DNA of 64,000 nucleotides from Pseudomonas sp. S35 (GTDB taxonomy: Bacteria > Pseudomonadota > Gammaproteobacteria > Pseudomonadales > Pseudomonadaceae), in the NCBI RefSeq assembly GCF_009866765.1, contig NZ_CP019431.1:5084001-5148000 (forward strand). The letters are read 5' to 3'. The position numbers and the translations under genes were made by a program. Shown in pieces: positions 25,271-34,097 of the stretch; within the stretch, counting starts at the first letter, position 1, and each line of letters opens with the position of its first letter. The notes below the pieces were generated by a model. It saw nothing but the letters and a program-made list of their open reading frames with translations, made no database searches and was not told the origin of the DNA.

Positions 25271-26530
25271 ATGCCGACCAAAAAGAAGCCCGCCCATGCA
25301 GCAGCGAGGGAGTTACCCTCGATTCCCCAAGAGCTGATCGAGCAGTTTGTTAAAGGCCCGATGAGCGCCGAAGCCATTCAAGACGCGTCCATGGCGTTCA
25401 AGAAGGCTCTGATCGAGCGCGCGCTAGGTGCCGAGCTGGGTCACCACCTTGGTTATCCTCAGGGCGCGGAGCGCCCTGAGGAGTCGACCAATCAGCGCAA
25501 TGGCAAGAGTGGCAAAACGGTTCTTACCGACGATGGGCCGCTTCGCCTGGATATCCCCAGAGACCGCGATGGTAGCTTCGCCCCGATCCTGATTCCCAAG
25601 CACGAACGCCGTTTTACAGGCTTCGACGACAAGATAATTGCCATGTACGCCCGGGGTATGACGGTGCGTGAGATCCGCGCTTTTCTGTCTGAGCAGTATG
25701 GAACTGACGTGTCCCATGACTTCATCAGCTCAGTCACCGATGCCGTAATGGAAGAAGTCGGCTCTTGGCAGCAGCGCCCCCTGGAGCCTATGTACCCGGT
25801 CATCTTCTTTGATGCGCTACGGGTCAAAATCCGGGACGAGGGGTTAGTGCGCAACAAGGCCATTTATCTGGCGCTGGGCGTATTACCCGATGGCACACGT
25901 GACATTCTGGGGATCTGGATTGAGAGCACCGAGGGCGCCAAGTTTTGGATGAAGGTCTTCAACGACCTCAAAACGCGTGGGGTAGAAGATGTTCTAATCG
26001 CCGTCACGGATGGCCTTAAAGGGATACCGGAGGCTTTGGGAGCGGTTTTTCCTGCCACGACGCTGCAAACCTGCATCGTGCATCTGATCCGCAACAGCTT
26101 GGACTATGCCGCTTGGGATAAACGTCGGGCATTGGCCAAAGCCCTCAAGCCGATCTACCAGGCGATCAATGCGGACGTGGCCGAGCAAGAGCTCAACGCC
26201 TTTGAAGCGGGGCCTTGGGGTAAGCAGTATCCGACAGTAGTTGCTGCATGGCGTCGCGCCTGGGATCGGGTTATACCGTTTTTTGTATTCCCGGCGGGTA
26301 TCCGAAAAGTGGTCTACACGACCAATGCCATCGAAAGCATCAACGCTCAGCTACGAAAGATTATTAAAACCCGTGGGCACTTCCCGACCGACGATGCGGC
26401 AACGAAGCTGATCTGGCTGGGACTACGAAATATCACGGCTAACTGGGGGCACCCGGCGCATGATTGGAAAGTGGCAATGAATCAGTTTGCGATTCTTTAC
26501 GGAGACCGATTTACCAGACCGAGCTGGTAA
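25271..26530 (+). CDS. IS256-family (Mutator-like) DDE transposase
   Basis: A 419-residue transposase. The N-terminal DNA-binding part has MSAEAIQDASMAFKKALIER and the zinc-independent HLGYPQGAERPEES..RNGKSGKTV. The catalytic domain starts at VIFFDALRVKIR (first Asp, about 176), with VTDGLKGIPEALGAVFP (second Asp), the TLQTCIVHLIRNSLDYA motif, and TTNAIESINAQLRK (catalytic Glu). All key residues and the full family length are present, so it should be functional. It is preceded by an AGAGGTG site. Confidence 0.96.
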   Translation: MPTKKKPAHAAARELPSIPQELIEQFVKGPMSAEAIQDASMAFKKALIERALGAELGHHLGYPQGAERPEESTNQRNGKSGKTVLTDDGPLRLDIPRDRDGSFAPILIPKHERRFTGFDDKIIAMYARGMTVREIRAFLSEQYGTDVSHDFISSVTDAVMEEVGSWQQRPLEPMYPVIFFDALRVKIRDEGLVRNKAIYLALGVLPDGTRDILGIWIESTEGAKFWMKVFNDLKTRGVEDVLIAVTDGLKGIPEALGAVFPATTLQTCIVHLIRNSLDYAAWDKRRALAKALKPIYQAINADVAEQELNAFEAGPWGKQYPTVVAAWRRAWDRVIPFFVFPAGIRKVVYTTNAIESINAQLRKIIKTRGHFPTDDAATKLIWLGLRNITANWGHPAHDWKVAMNQFAILYGDRFTRPSW

Positions 26531-26563
26531 AACAACGGCCTGCCTGACGGCAGGCCCTAACCA

Positions 26564-26591
26564 GCCCGAACACAAAAAAACTGATACTCCC
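26564..26591 (-). repeat. IS256-family right terminal inverted repeat
   Basis: Begins GCCCGAACACAAAA and ends ACTCCC; inverted copy of the left end. Confidence 0.9.
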
Positions 26592-26599
26592 GGGATCGG
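26592..26599. repeat. Target site duplication, right copy
   Basis: GGGATCGG directly after the right terminal repeat. Confidence 0.85.
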
Positions 26600-26652
26600 G
26601 TTTAGACGCCTGAAGTTTCCCACGCACTCAGCCAAAATCAGGTACTTCAAAA

Positions 26653-26886
26653 ATGCATAGCACCCATCCCACGCATGCGCTTTTCACCGTCCTCCCCAAC
26701 ACCCCCACCGAGACCCTGCTGATCAACAGCTACGAAACGGTATGTTCCGTCAGCACCCTGCTGCTCGACCTCTCCGACGACCTCACCGGCAAACAACGCG
26801 ATGTGGCCCTGGCCATTCACCAACTCAGTGAACTAAGCGTGTTGCTGGTGGGCAAGGCGATGGACCAGCACACGCCCCGCGGCTAA
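26653..26886 (+). CDS. DUF6124-family small protein
   Basis: A 77-residue helical protein. LFTVLPNTPTETLLINSYET and the following LLLDLSDDLTGKQRDVALAIHQLSELSVLLV match the DUF6124 (earlier DUF3077) pattern, a family present in many paralogous copies in P. fluorescens relatives and of unknown function. Its upstream region is interrupted 53 bp before the start by an IS256 element, so its original promoter/leader now lies 1.4 kb away. It may be silent or driven from the IS. Confidence 0.8.
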   Translation: MHSTHPTHALFTVLPNTPTETLLINSYETVCSVSTLLLDLSDDLTGKQRDVALAIHQLSELSVLLVGKAMDQHTPRG

Positions 26887-26948
26887 AGCCCTCCCACATT
26901 GCTATCACCCCTGCTAGATTGGCTGCTCTCCTCCGCAAGGAAAGCACC

Positions 26949-27581
26949 ATGGGACACTCACTGAAAATCTTGGGTCGCACGTCTTCCATCAACGTGCGCA
27001 AAGTGCTCTGGACCTGCCAGGAACTGGGCATCGACTACCTGCGCGAAGACTGGGGCATAGGCTATACACCCACCCAATCCCCCGAGTTCCTGGCCCTGAA
27101 CCCTAACGCCCAGGTGCCGGTACTGATCGACGACCACGGCGTGTTGTGGGAATCCAACACCATTTGCCGCTATCTGGTCGGCCTCTATCAACGCCATGAC
27201 CTGCTGCCCGCCGAACCCGCACCACGGGCGCGGGTGGAGCAGTGGATGGACTGGCAAGCCACCGAACTCAACCCGTCGTGGGGCTATGCGTTTCATGCGC
27301 TGGTACGCAAGCACCCGGACTACCAGGACCCACAACGCCTCGCTGCCGGCGTACAGGCCTGGAACGACAAGATGGGCCTGCTGGAACAGCAACTCGCAAG
27401 GACACATGCCTACGTCGCCGGTGATGAGTTCACCCTCGCCGACATCCTCATCGGCCTCTCGGTGCACCGCTGGCAGATGGCCCCGATGGAGCATCCGCCC
27501 TACCCCGCCGTCGCGGCGTACTACGAACGCCTCAGCCAGCACCCGGGCTTCCAGACCTTCGCACTCGACGGCCACAACTAA
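26949..27581 (+). CDS. Glutathione S-transferase (GstB-like)
   Basis: A 210-residue cytosolic GST. The thioredoxin-like N-terminal domain has LKILGRTSSINVRKVLWTCQ, the cis-Pro NPNAQVPVLIDDHGVLWESN and ICRYL. The helical C-terminal domain follows (RVEQWMDWQATELNPSW, FTLADILIGLSVHRW). The arrangement GRxSSxNVRK and WMDWQ is close to the E. coli GstB group. It conjugates glutathione to electrophiles; the physiological substrate is unknown. The start MGHSLK follows AAGGAAAG. Confidence 0.9.
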   Translation: MGHSLKILGRTSSINVRKVLWTCQELGIDYLREDWGIGYTPTQSPEFLALNPNAQVPVLIDDHGVLWESNTICRYLVGLYQRHDLLPAEPAPRARVEQWMDWQATELNPSWGYAFHALVRKHPDYQDPQRLAAGVQAWNDKMGLLEQQLARTHAYVAGDEFTLADILIGLSVHRWQMAPMEHPPYPAVAAYYERLSQHPGFQTFALDGHN

Positions 27582-27735
27582 GGACATGCACCTGAGCGCA
27601 GGCGGCAACGGCTGGCCGTCGACAGGCCAACACTTGCCGCCAGGGCGGTGGCGCGCCCAGTAAAACCTGGGCTTTTGCACCCGGCACGCTATTTGCTCCA
27701 GCGAAGGCACCGTAGCTTTCTCCAGGTGACCGATC

Positions 27736-28242
27736 ATGCTGGTTAACAACAACACCCAAGCCGTGTCGACCGTCCAACAGCTCAAGCGTCCCGACATGGA
27801 CCCTGCCAACGCCGCCGCCAGCGCGCTGTACAGCGGCGCCCTTCAAGCCGTGCAGCAAAGCGTGACCGTGCCGGCCGCGCAGAAGGAACTGGACAAGGCC
27901 ACCGACCGTATCGACGAAGCCTTCGCCAAGACCCGTGTGCAGTTGCAAGCCTCCACGACAGCAACCACCTCAGCAACAGAGGCGCCTGCCACCACATCCA
28001 CTACGGGTGCGCGTTCGGAGTTCACCGAGTACATGAGCAAAACCCCGGCCGAGCGCATCCGCGAGCAATTGCTCAAGGAGCAAGGCTTGACCGAAGCGGA
28101 TGTACAGAACATGTCCCAGGAAAAACAGGACGCGATTTCCAACCAAGTCGCCGAGCGCCTGAAGCAGCAGCAAGAGCAGCAGGTAGCGGCGAAGGCGACT
28201 GATCCGGCGCAGAGCGTAAAAGAGACCCTGGCAGCGATCTAA
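27736..28242 (+). CDS. Conserved hypothetical protein, 168 aa
   Basis: A hydrophilic, Ala/Thr/Gln-rich protein without signal peptide or membrane segment. The middle (STTATTSATEAPATTSTT) is a low-complexity linker. The C-terminal third (FTEYMSKTPAERIREQLLKE..LTEADVQNMSQEKQDAISNQ) is helical and resembles a small domain seen in several unnamed pseudomonad proteins. No function can be assigned. It is a monocistronic gene closed by a REP hairpin. Confidence 0.7.
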   Translation: MLVNNNTQAVSTVQQLKRPDMDPANAAASALYSGALQAVQQSVTVPAAQKELDKATDRIDEAFAKTRVQLQASTTATTSATEAPATTSTTGARSEFTEYMSKTPAERIREQLLKEQGLTEADVQNMSQEKQDAISNQVAERLKQQQEQQVAAKATDPAQSVKETLAAI

Positions 28243-28256
28243 GCCACACAGGGGTT

Positions 28257-28292
28257 AAAAATGTGGGAGGGGCGTGCCCCCTCCCACGTTTG
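28257..28292. terminator. REP-type hairpin terminator
   Basis: AAATGTGGGAGGGGC-gt-GCCCCCTCCCACGTTT, a single REP hairpin with A/T-rich flanks between two convergent genes. Confidence 0.7.
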
Positions 28293-28332
28293 AATTTCTT
28301 TCACAGTGGATTTTCAGTGTTGTTTAGATCAG

Positions 28333-29652
28333 CTATTGCAGTTGCAACGTCGAATTGAACTGACTGATCGCATCCACCACATGCCGTGACCCTTCCTGAA
28401 TCTCCAGGATCACGTGCCCCGCCTCGTTCGCCAGCTCCACACCCAGCCCCGTGCGGCTCAAGCTCGACTGCATGCTCGACACCGCGCTCAGCGACAGGTC
28501 GTGGTTCTTGCGCACTACTTCTACAATTTCCACCGTCGCCTGGCTGGTACGCGCGGCGAGGCTGCGCACTTCGTCGGCCACCACCGCAAACCCGCGCCCA
28601 TGCTCACCGGCCCGCGCCGCTTCAATCGCCGCGTTGAGCGCCAGCATATTGGTTTGCTCGGCGATGCTGCGGATGGTCTGCACGATGGCACCGATAATGT
28701 CCGACTGCTTGCTCACAGCATCGATGCTCTGCGCCGCCTGGTTCAGGTTGTGGGAAATTTCTTCGATGATCTGCACGGTTTGCTGCACCACCTGCGACCC
28801 TTTGCGCGCGCAGACATCGTTTTGTACCGAGGTGGCGTGGGCCGAATCGGCGGCGGTGCGCAGGGTGGTGACTTGATCGGTGATGTCGCTGGCGAACTTC
28901 ACGACTTTGTACAAACGCCCATTGGTGTCGAAGATCGGGTTATAGGACGCCTCCAAAAACAGGGTTTTGCCATATTTGTTTTTGCGCTCGAAACGGTGCG
29001 AGTGGTATTCGCCGCGATTGAGCGACGCCCAGAACGCCTTGTACGCAGGCGACTCTACTTCGCTGCGGTGGCAAAACAGGCTGTGGTGCTGGCCAACGAT
29101 TTCATCCAGCGAATACTGCACGGTCTTCAGGAAATTATCGTTGGCGTTGAGGATCTGCCCGTGGGGCGTGAACTCGATGACCGCCATGGAGCGGCTGATG
29201 GCGTCGATCAGGCTTTGGTTTTCATGTTCGTGGTGGACTCGTGCGCTAATATCCGACGCGACTTTGATCACGCTCTGCACGTGGTTGTCACTGTCCAGCA
29301 CCGGCATGTAGCTGGCTTCGAGCCACACTTCCTGGCCGTGCTTGTTCAAGCGCATGAAGGTGCCACTGAGGGCCTCGCCCCGTGCCAGGTCGCGCCAGAG
29401 TTTGGCGTAGGCGTCGGTGTGGGTGTACGCCTGTTCGCAAAAGATCCGATGATGCTGGCCGCGAATTTCCTCGGCGCTGTAGCCCATGGCTTTGCAGAAG
29501 TTGTCGTTGGCATCAAGAATCACCCCGTCGCGATCAAATTCGATCATGGCCATGGACCGGCTGATGGCGGCGAGCTTGGCGTTGGATTCGGTGAGTGCGC
29601 AGGAGAAACGCTGGATTTCAAGCAGGTCGGACTTGTGATGGAGGTTGAACAT
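28333..29652 (-). CDS. Cytoplasmic chemoreceptor with two PAS domains (BdlA/Aer-like)
   Basis: A 439-residue soluble methyl-accepting protein with no membrane helices. Two tandem PAS domains lie at about residues 25-140 and 150-260 ([20 protein letters not shown], and [20 protein letters not shown], each followed by the PAC segment [11 protein letters not shown] or [11 protein letters not shown]). The signalling domain's tip is [19 protein letters not shown], then [17 protein letters not shown]. Architecture and length match P. aeruginosa BdlA, which controls biofilm dispersal, but several paralogues share it. The start was set at [14 protein letters not shown]. Confidence 0.88.
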   Translation of the reverse strand: MFNLHHKSDLLEIQRFSCALTESNAKLAAISRSMAMIEFDRDGVILDANDNFCKAMGYSAEEIRGQHHRIFCEQAYTHTDAYAKLWRDLARGEALSGTFMRLNKHGQEVWLEASYMPVLDSDNHVQSVIKVASDISARVHHEHENQSLIDAISRSMAVIEFTPHGQILNANDNFLKTVQYSLDEIVGQHHSLFCHRSEVESPAYKAFWASLNRGEYHSHRFERKNKYGKTLFLEASYNPIFDTNGRLYKVVKFASDITDQVTTLRTAADSAHATSVQNDVCARKGSQVVQQTVQIIEEISHNLNQAAQSIDAVSKQSDIIGAIVQTIRSIAEQTNMLALNAAIEAARAGEHGRGFAVVADEVRSLAARTSQATVEIVEVVRKNHDLSLSAVSSMQSSLSRTGLGVELANEAGHVILEIQEGSRHVVDAISQFNSTLQLQ

Positions 29653-29862
29653 GATCAGATCACCCTTGATTCCCGGCGCCAAAAAGGCGCATTACATTTT
29701 TTCAGTTGGGTACTGGGGAAAAAACCATCCAAATCGCTTTATATGCCAAGCGTCATCAACGGTTATGGGTGAGCATAGACAGGGCTTGGCGCTATGCAAG
29801 GCCATCAGCACGCCAGTATTGAAAGCAAGTGTAGGCAAGGGCAGGTGAACGCAGGGTGAGCG

Positions 29863-29894
29863 AGCGGCCAACAGGGAGGGTTGCGTTGGCCGCT
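29863..29894. other. Hairpin downstream of the small lysine-rich gene
   Basis: AGCGGCCAAC and GTTGGCCGCT form a perfect 10-bp stem with a 12-nt loop, about 25 nt after the small gene's stop. There is no T-run, so it is either a Rho-dependent/processing hairpin or an mRNA 3' stabiliser. The rest of the 266-bp gap shows nothing else I recognise. Confidence 0.5.
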
Positions 29895-29918
29895 GAAAAT
29901 CCTTGAGCTGAACGCTGA

Positions 29919-30035
29919 TCAGTGACCGAACAGGCCGCTCTCGGATTTCTTGGTTTTCTTGTCGGCGCGTTTTTCGTCGGCGGTCTTTGCCGGTTTTTTC
30001 TTCGCGGCTTTCTTTGAATCCATACCTTTGGCCAT
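29919..30035 (-). CDS. Small lysine-rich protein, 38 aa
   Basis: A 38-residue reading frame beginning MAKGMDSKKAAKKKPAKTAD and ending KSESGLFGH. About one third of its residues are Lys and the rest mostly Ala/Asp/Thr. A GGAG ribosome-binding site lies 8 nt upstream. The strong Lys/Ala bias, AAG-rich codons and defined GLFGH tail argue that it is a real gene. It may bind nucleic acid or ribosomes, but this is only from composition. Confidence 0.65.
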   Translation of the reverse strand: MAKGMDSKKAAKKKPAKTADEKRADKKTKKSESGLFGH

Positions 30036-30139
30036 GATGCGTGCTCCACTGAAAGAGGATGTAACACTGGGTATAACACCGATCACCCGACAGAAGGGGT
30101 TTATAATCCCGGCCCCTTTCTAACGCCTGCCTGAACACC

Positions 30140-30577
30140 ATGCCTGAGTTGTCCATCGATCTGCTGGCAGAGCCTCTGTGGCCGCTGCTGAACAAGTTTT
30201 ACCGCAGCCACAACTCGTCGATGAAGGCGCTCAAGGACGGACGTTTGTGGGTGGCACGCGATGGCGAGATTGTCGCTGGCTTGTGCCTGACGCCAGTGGT
30301 GGGCGGGCAATGGCTGACCGGGGTGTTTGTGGCGCCGTCGTATCGTGGCCAGGGCTTGGCGGCGCGCTTGATTCTTCAGGCAGTGACGGCTGTGGAGGGC
30401 ACCGTCTGGCTACTGTGCCATCCGGACCTGGAACGCTTGTATCAGCGTATGGGGTTCACCCAAGACACGCTCCTGCCCCAATCCCTCAGCGAACGGCTGG
30501 TGCGTTACAAGCGCAACAAGCCGATGATCGCCATGGGCTTAGAACCGTTGGTGAGGTCGACCTCAGATAATGTGTGA
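30140..30577 (+). CDS. GNAT-family N-acetyltransferase
   Basis: A 145-residue acetyltransferase. Acetyl-CoA motif GVFVAPSYRGQGLAARLILQ at about residues 61-80; substrate segment LCHPDLERLYQRMGF then QDTLLPQSLSERL. A TATAAT hexamer about 35 nt upstream is a possible -10 element. The last residues overlap nothing; the next gene begins about 60 bp on. The substrate is unknown. Confidence 0.85.
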   Translation: MPELSIDLLAEPLWPLLNKFYRSHNSSMKALKDGRLWVARDGEIVAGLCLTPVVGGQWLTGVFVAPSYRGQGLAARLILQAVTAVEGTVWLLCHPDLERLYQRMGFTQDTLLPQSLSERLVRYKRNKPMIAMGLEPLVRSTSDNV

Positions 30578-30636
30578 TCGACCGGTATCGAGCCCATGCT
30601 AGCCTCGGCAGCACAGTGGCCCCTACCAGGATGATC

Positions 30637-31455
30637 ATGAAAACGACGCTTGCAGCCCTCTCCCTTGCCGCCCTCCTCGCCCCGGCCTTGAGCCAGGCAG
30701 CCGATGCACCGATCAGTGCCCAGCAATACGCCAGCGTGCTCGCTGGCAGTTGGCGCGATGCGGCCAACAGTGCCCGCGATGGGTATCGACATCCACAGCA
30801 GACCTTGGAGTTCTTTGGTCTGGGCGCCAAACAGCGCGTGATCGAAATCACCCCCGGCGGCGGTTGGTACAGCGAAGTGCTGGCACCGTTGCTCAAAGAC
30901 CACGGGCAGTACATCGCCGCTGTGCAGGCCGCGAGCAGCAGCGCTTACGCGCGTACGTCCGAAGAGAACCTGAAGCAGAAATTTGCCGCCGACCCGCCCC
31001 GTTACGGCAAGGCCGAAGTGGTCGAGTTCGATCCCAAGGCGCCCGTGTTCGGCAAACCGGCTTCAGTGGACGCCGTGTACACCTTCCGTAATGTGCATAA
31101 CTGGGTGCTGGCCAATACGGACGAAGCGAGCTTCACGGCGTTCTACAAGGTGCTCAAACCCGGTGGCGTGCTGGGTGTGGTGGATCACCGCGCCAAGGAT
31201 GGCGCCTCACTGGACGACATCAAGCACAGCGGCTACCTGACCACCGCCTATGTGGTGAAACTGGCCACCGATGCCGGGTTCAAGCTGGAGGGGCAAAGCG
31301 AGGTGAATGCCAACCCGAAAGACACCAAGGACTACCCGGATGGCGTGTGGACATTGCCGCCAGCGTTGAAGTTGGGGGAGCAGGACAAGGCCAGGTATGT
31401 GGCGATTGGCGAGTCGGATCGAATGACGTTGCGGTTCGTCAAACCGGCCAAATAA
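30637..31455 (+). CDS. Exported methyltransferase-fold protein
   Basis: A 272-residue protein with a signal peptide (LAALSLAALLAPALSQA, cleavage near residue 22). A class I methyltransferase-like fold follows: the SAM-type glycine motif VIEITPGGGWYSEVLAPLL, then VEFDPKAPVF, VDAVYTFRNVHNWV and a FYKVLKPGGVLGVVDHRAK segment. The signal peptide implies a periplasmic location, where SAM is not expected, so the activity is uncertain. The family is widespread in proteobacteria. The start was chosen because CAGGA lies 6 nt upstream; two further upstream ATG codons are weaker. Confidence 0.82.
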   Translation: MKTTLAALSLAALLAPALSQAADAPISAQQYASVLAGSWRDAANSARDGYRHPQQTLEFFGLGAKQRVIEITPGGGWYSEVLAPLLKDHGQYIAAVQAASSSAYARTSEENLKQKFAADPPRYGKAEVVEFDPKAPVFGKPASVDAVYTFRNVHNWVLANTDEASFTAFYKVLKPGGVLGVVDHRAKDGASLDDIKHSGYLTTAYVVKLATDAGFKLEGQSEVNANPKDTKDYPDGVWTLPPALKLGEQDKARYVAIGESDRMTLRFVKPAK

Positions 31456-31478
31456 CCTGATTTGAACTGCAATCAACT

Positions 31479-31505
31479 GTGGGAGAGGGCTTGCCCCCTG
31501 CCACA
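31479..31505. repeat. Single REP hairpin
   Basis: TGTGGGAGAGGGC-tt-GCCCCCTGCCACA with two mismatches, followed by a T-run. Placed between convergent methyltransferase and def genes; probably terminates both. Confidence 0.65.
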
Positions 31506-31531
31506 TTTTTGATTTCAGTGTGTCTGGGGGG

Positions 31532-32071
31532 TTATTCGTCGGCGGTGGGGTCCATGTCGGGGAACATGACCTCGATAAACCCGAACTTGCTGAAGTCGGT
31601 AATCCGCGACGGGTACAACCGGCCGATCAGGTGATCGCACTCATGCTGCACCACCCGCGCATGAAAGCCGTCGGCAATGCGCACGATCGGCTCGCCCTTG
31701 GGGTCGAAGCCTTCATAGCGGATCTGCTGGTAACGGTCCACCGCGCCACGCAAGCCGGGCACGGAAAGGCAGCCTTCGTAACCCTCCTCCAGCACTGGGC
31801 TCAGCGGCGTAATCAACGGATTGATCAGGATGGTCTGCGGCACGGGCGGCGCATCCGGGTAGCGTTCGCTGGCTTCGAAACCAAAGATCACCAATTGCAG
31901 GTCCACACCTATCTGCGGCGCCGCCAGGCCCACGCCGCCGACGTGCTCCATGGTCTGGAACATGTCGTCGATCAATTGCCACAACTCGGGGCTGTCGAAC
32001 ATTTCGGGCGGGACCGGGGGCGCGATACGCAGCAAGCGCTCGTCGCCCATTTTCAGGATTTCACGGATCAT
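31532..32071 (-). CDS. def: Peptide deformylase
   Basis: A 179-residue deformylase that removes the N-formyl group from nascent proteins. All three motifs are present: [10 protein letters not shown] (about residue 50), EGCLSVPG with the metal-binding Cys (about 101), and HECDH with two metal-binding His and the catalytic Glu (HEXXH, about 145). It is probably a second deformylase rather than the one next to fmt. The ATGA overlap with the upstream yihY-like gene makes them one transcription unit. Confidence 0.92.
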   Translation of the reverse strand: MIREILKMGDERLLRIAPPVPPEMFDSPELWQLIDDMFQTMEHVGGVGLAAPQIGVDLQLVIFGFEASERYPDAPPVPQTILINPLITPLSPVLEEGYEGCLSVPGLRGAVDRYQQIRYEGFDPKGEPIVRIADGFHARVVQHECDHLIGRLYPSRITDFSKFGFIEVMFPDMDPTADE

Positions 32072-33024
32072 TGATCAGGCTCAACGGGAGTGGGCTTGGA
32101 GTGGTCTCGGCCGAGGCCTGAGACATGCTGTTTTTCATCGGTGTGGCCGGGCTCGTCGAACGCTTTTTCACCCGGATCCTTGCCTTCGGCCGACATGTGT
32201 TCGATTACCGCATTCATTTCCGCCCCAAGCAGCAGCACGGCGGCAGAAATGTAGAAGTACAGGAGCAGCACGATGATCGCCCCGATACTGCCATACATGG
32301 CGTTGTAGTCGGCGAAGGTTTTGACGTAGTAGCCAAAGCCCAGGGAGGCCACGATCCAGACCACCACCGCCAGCACTGAGCCTGGGGTGATAAAGCGAAA
32401 TTTTTGCTCGACGTCAGGCATCACGTAGTACATGAGGGCCACGGCGAACATCAGCAAAATCACGATCAGCGGCCAGCGCAGGATGGTCCAGAGTGTGACC
32501 ACGAACTCCTGCATGCCGATCTGCCCGGCAAGCCATTCCATCACTTGCGGGCCGAGCACCATCAACGCAGCGGCAGCCAGCAGCATGCCGGCGATGCCGA
32601 CGGTGTACAAAATCGACAGCGGGAAACGCTTCCAGATCGGCCGGCCTTCCACCACGTCGTAGGCCGCGTTCATCGCGCTCATCATCAGGCGCACACCGGC
32701 GGAAGCGGTCCATAACGCAATCACGATACCCACCGACAGCAGACCGCCCTTGGACTGCTGCAACTGGTCGATCACCGGGTTGACCTGCTCCAGGGCCTGG
32801 GGCGGCAGCACCAGTTCAGATTGCAGGCGCAGCCAGGTGAAAAAGTCAGGCAGGTGCAGGAAGCCGATCAGGGCAATCAGGAACAGCAGGAAGGGAAACA
32901 ACGAAAACAGCATCTGGTAGGCCAGTGCCGAAGCGTAGGTGGACATTTCGTCGTCGACGAATTCCTTGACGGTGCGCACCAGCACTTTGTGCAGCTTGAG
33001 ACCATCGAGAACCGGAAAGATCAT
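32068..33024 (-). CDS. YihY/BrkB-family inner-membrane protein
   Basis: A 318-residue member of the YihY/virulence factor BrkB family, six membrane helices. Family features: [38 protein letters not shown], and [39 protein letters not shown]. The C-terminal tail (about 35 residues) is charged and cytoplasmic. These were once misnamed ribonuclease BN; the real function is unknown. It is translated just before def. Confidence 0.9.
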   Translation of the reverse strand: MIFPVLDGLKLHKVLVRTVKEFVDDEMSTYASALAYQMLFSLFPFLLFLIALIGFLHLPDFFTWLRLQSELVLPPQALEQVNPVIDQLQQSKGGLLSVGIVIALWTASAGVRLMMSAMNAAYDVVEGRPIWKRFPLSILYTVGIAGMLLAAAALMVLGPQVMEWLAGQIGMQEFVVTLWTILRWPLIVILLMFAVALMYYVMPDVEQKFRFITPGSVLAVVVWIVASLGFGYYVKTFADYNAMYGSIGAIIVLLLYFYISAAVLLLGAEMNAVIEHMSAEGKDPGEKAFDEPGHTDEKQHVSGLGRDHSKPTPVEPDQ

Positions 33025-33146
33025 AGCGTCTCCTTTCGCCGCAAAGAGGGTGAGGTCGTGGGCGACTCAGGGGCCGTTTTCTACATCAAAGTAGCCCATT
33101 TGGCGACTTTGAAACAATTTCGAAAGTTTAGTTGCAGTGGCTGATA

Positions 33147-33172
33147 GAAAAACGGCCATCCGTGGATGGCCG
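33147..33172 (-). terminator. Rho-independent terminator of csbD-like gene
   Basis: CGGCCATCC-ac-GGATGGCCG stem followed on the minus strand by TTTTTC. Confidence 0.85.
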
Positions 33173-33205
33173 CAGGGCGGTGTGAACACAACCCGTGATG
33201 CTGGC

Positions 33206-33391
33206 TTACTTGGTGGCTTTTTTGACCGCATCTTTGGTGTCGCCGACCGCTTGCTGCACTTCGCCTTTCTTTTCCTGGATCACGCCTTCGGCGCGCAGCT
33301 TGTCGTTGCCGGTGACTTTGCCGACACCCTGCTTGATGTTGCCGACTGCCTCATTCGCCAAACCTTTTGCCTTATCCGATGTGCTGCTCAT
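33206..33391 (-). CDS. CsbD-family stress protein
   Basis: A 61-residue CsbD-like protein ([40 protein letters not shown]), small, hydrophilic and intrinsically helical. CsbD proteins are induced under general stress in many bacteria; molecular function unknown. The start was set at MSSTSDKAK, which follows GGAGAAATACC; seven further codons upstream are possible but unneeded. It is monocistronic with its own terminator. Confidence 0.9.
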   Translation of the reverse strand: MSSTSDKAKGLANEAVGNIKQGVGKVTGNDKLRAEGVIQEKKGEVQQAVGDTKDAVKKATK

Positions 33392-33590
33392 GGTATTTCT
33401 CCGAAGGAACAATCAAGGGTTTTGGTCATTACCTAGAGATTGACCTGAGGCCGTTCGGCAGAGTTTCAATTATTTTCCACGGGCATTTCATCGAAAGCCG
33501 TAGGTTTGGCTTTATGTTTTGCGGCCAACCCACGAGAATGCCTGGCAGATTCAGGCTACAACGCTGAATAACAGATCCCGTAGGAAGGTT

Positions 33591-33968
33591 ATGAAACTCA
33601 ATAAAGCACAGGCCATTGCCCGCAGAAACACCGAACTGGGCGGTGCCGTACTCGGCGTCAACAACTGCCACTTCACCGACCTGGACCGCAAACGCAACAT
33701 CTGGTGGTTCGACCTGCCGCTGGGCCGTATTGCCGTGGGCCAGTACGAGTGGATTCACTTGTTGATGCACAATGCCGAGACCGACCAGTTGCTGCACTTG
33801 AAGGTGCCGACGGCGTTCCTGCGCGAGCACATCGAAAGGTTGGTGGTGCGTAATTCGGGCAAGCGCAAGCCGGAGATTACGTTGGAGCTGAGCGCAGACA
33901 AGGACTCGCTCCTGAAGGACGTACGCCCAACCGGTGCTAACGTGAACTTCGCGCAGTTCGCCCTGTAA
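33591..33968 (+). CDS. Conserved hypothetical protein, 125 aa
   Basis: A soluble protein beginning MKLNKAQAIARRNTELGGAV, then NIWWFDLPLGRIAVGQYEWI and LLHLKVPTAFLREHIERLVV. There is no membrane segment. The start follows AGGAAGG with good spacing; 24 upstream in-frame codons lack support. I do not recognise a named family. The central aromatic WWFDLP segment is striking but uninformative. Confidence 0.68.
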   Translation: MKLNKAQAIARRNTELGGAVLGVNNCHFTDLDRKRNIWWFDLPLGRIAVGQYEWIHLLMHNAETDQLLHLKVPTAFLREHIERLVVRNSGKRKPEITLELSADKDSLLKDVRPTGANVNFAQFAL

Positions 33969-33981
33969 AAACACGATTAAA

Positions 33982-34075
33982 CATGTGGGAGGGGGCTTGC
34001 CCCCGATGGCGATGGGTCAGTCACAGTATGTGTTGACTGAACCACTGCTATCGGGAGCAAGCCCCCTCCCACATT
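33982..34075. repeat. REPIN (inverted REP pair)
   Basis: ATGTGGGAGGGGGCTTGCCC..CGATGGCGATGGG and the inverted GCTATCGGGAGCAAG..CCTCCCACAT, about 40 bp apart, between convergent genes. Confidence 0.85.
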
Positions 34076-34097
34076 GGATTGCATTTCAATTGGCGGG

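Larger units (their letters stand above)
25218..26591 (+). mobile_element. Complete IS256-family insertion sequence, 1374 bp
   Basis: Bounded by 28-bp imperfect terminal inverted repeats (22 of 28 match; inner part TTTTGTGTTCGGGC identical) and by 8-bp direct target duplications GGGATCGG. It carries one full-length transposase. Intact ends and duplication indicate a recent, possibly still active, insertion. It lies between gntR and the DUF6124 gene and breaks no recognisable coding region. Confidence 0.93.

Noticed and set aside
29692..30195. 167-codon minus-strand frame containing the small lysine-rich gene region in another frame
   Set aside because: No ribosome-binding site or family; the 38-codon frame inside the region has both.
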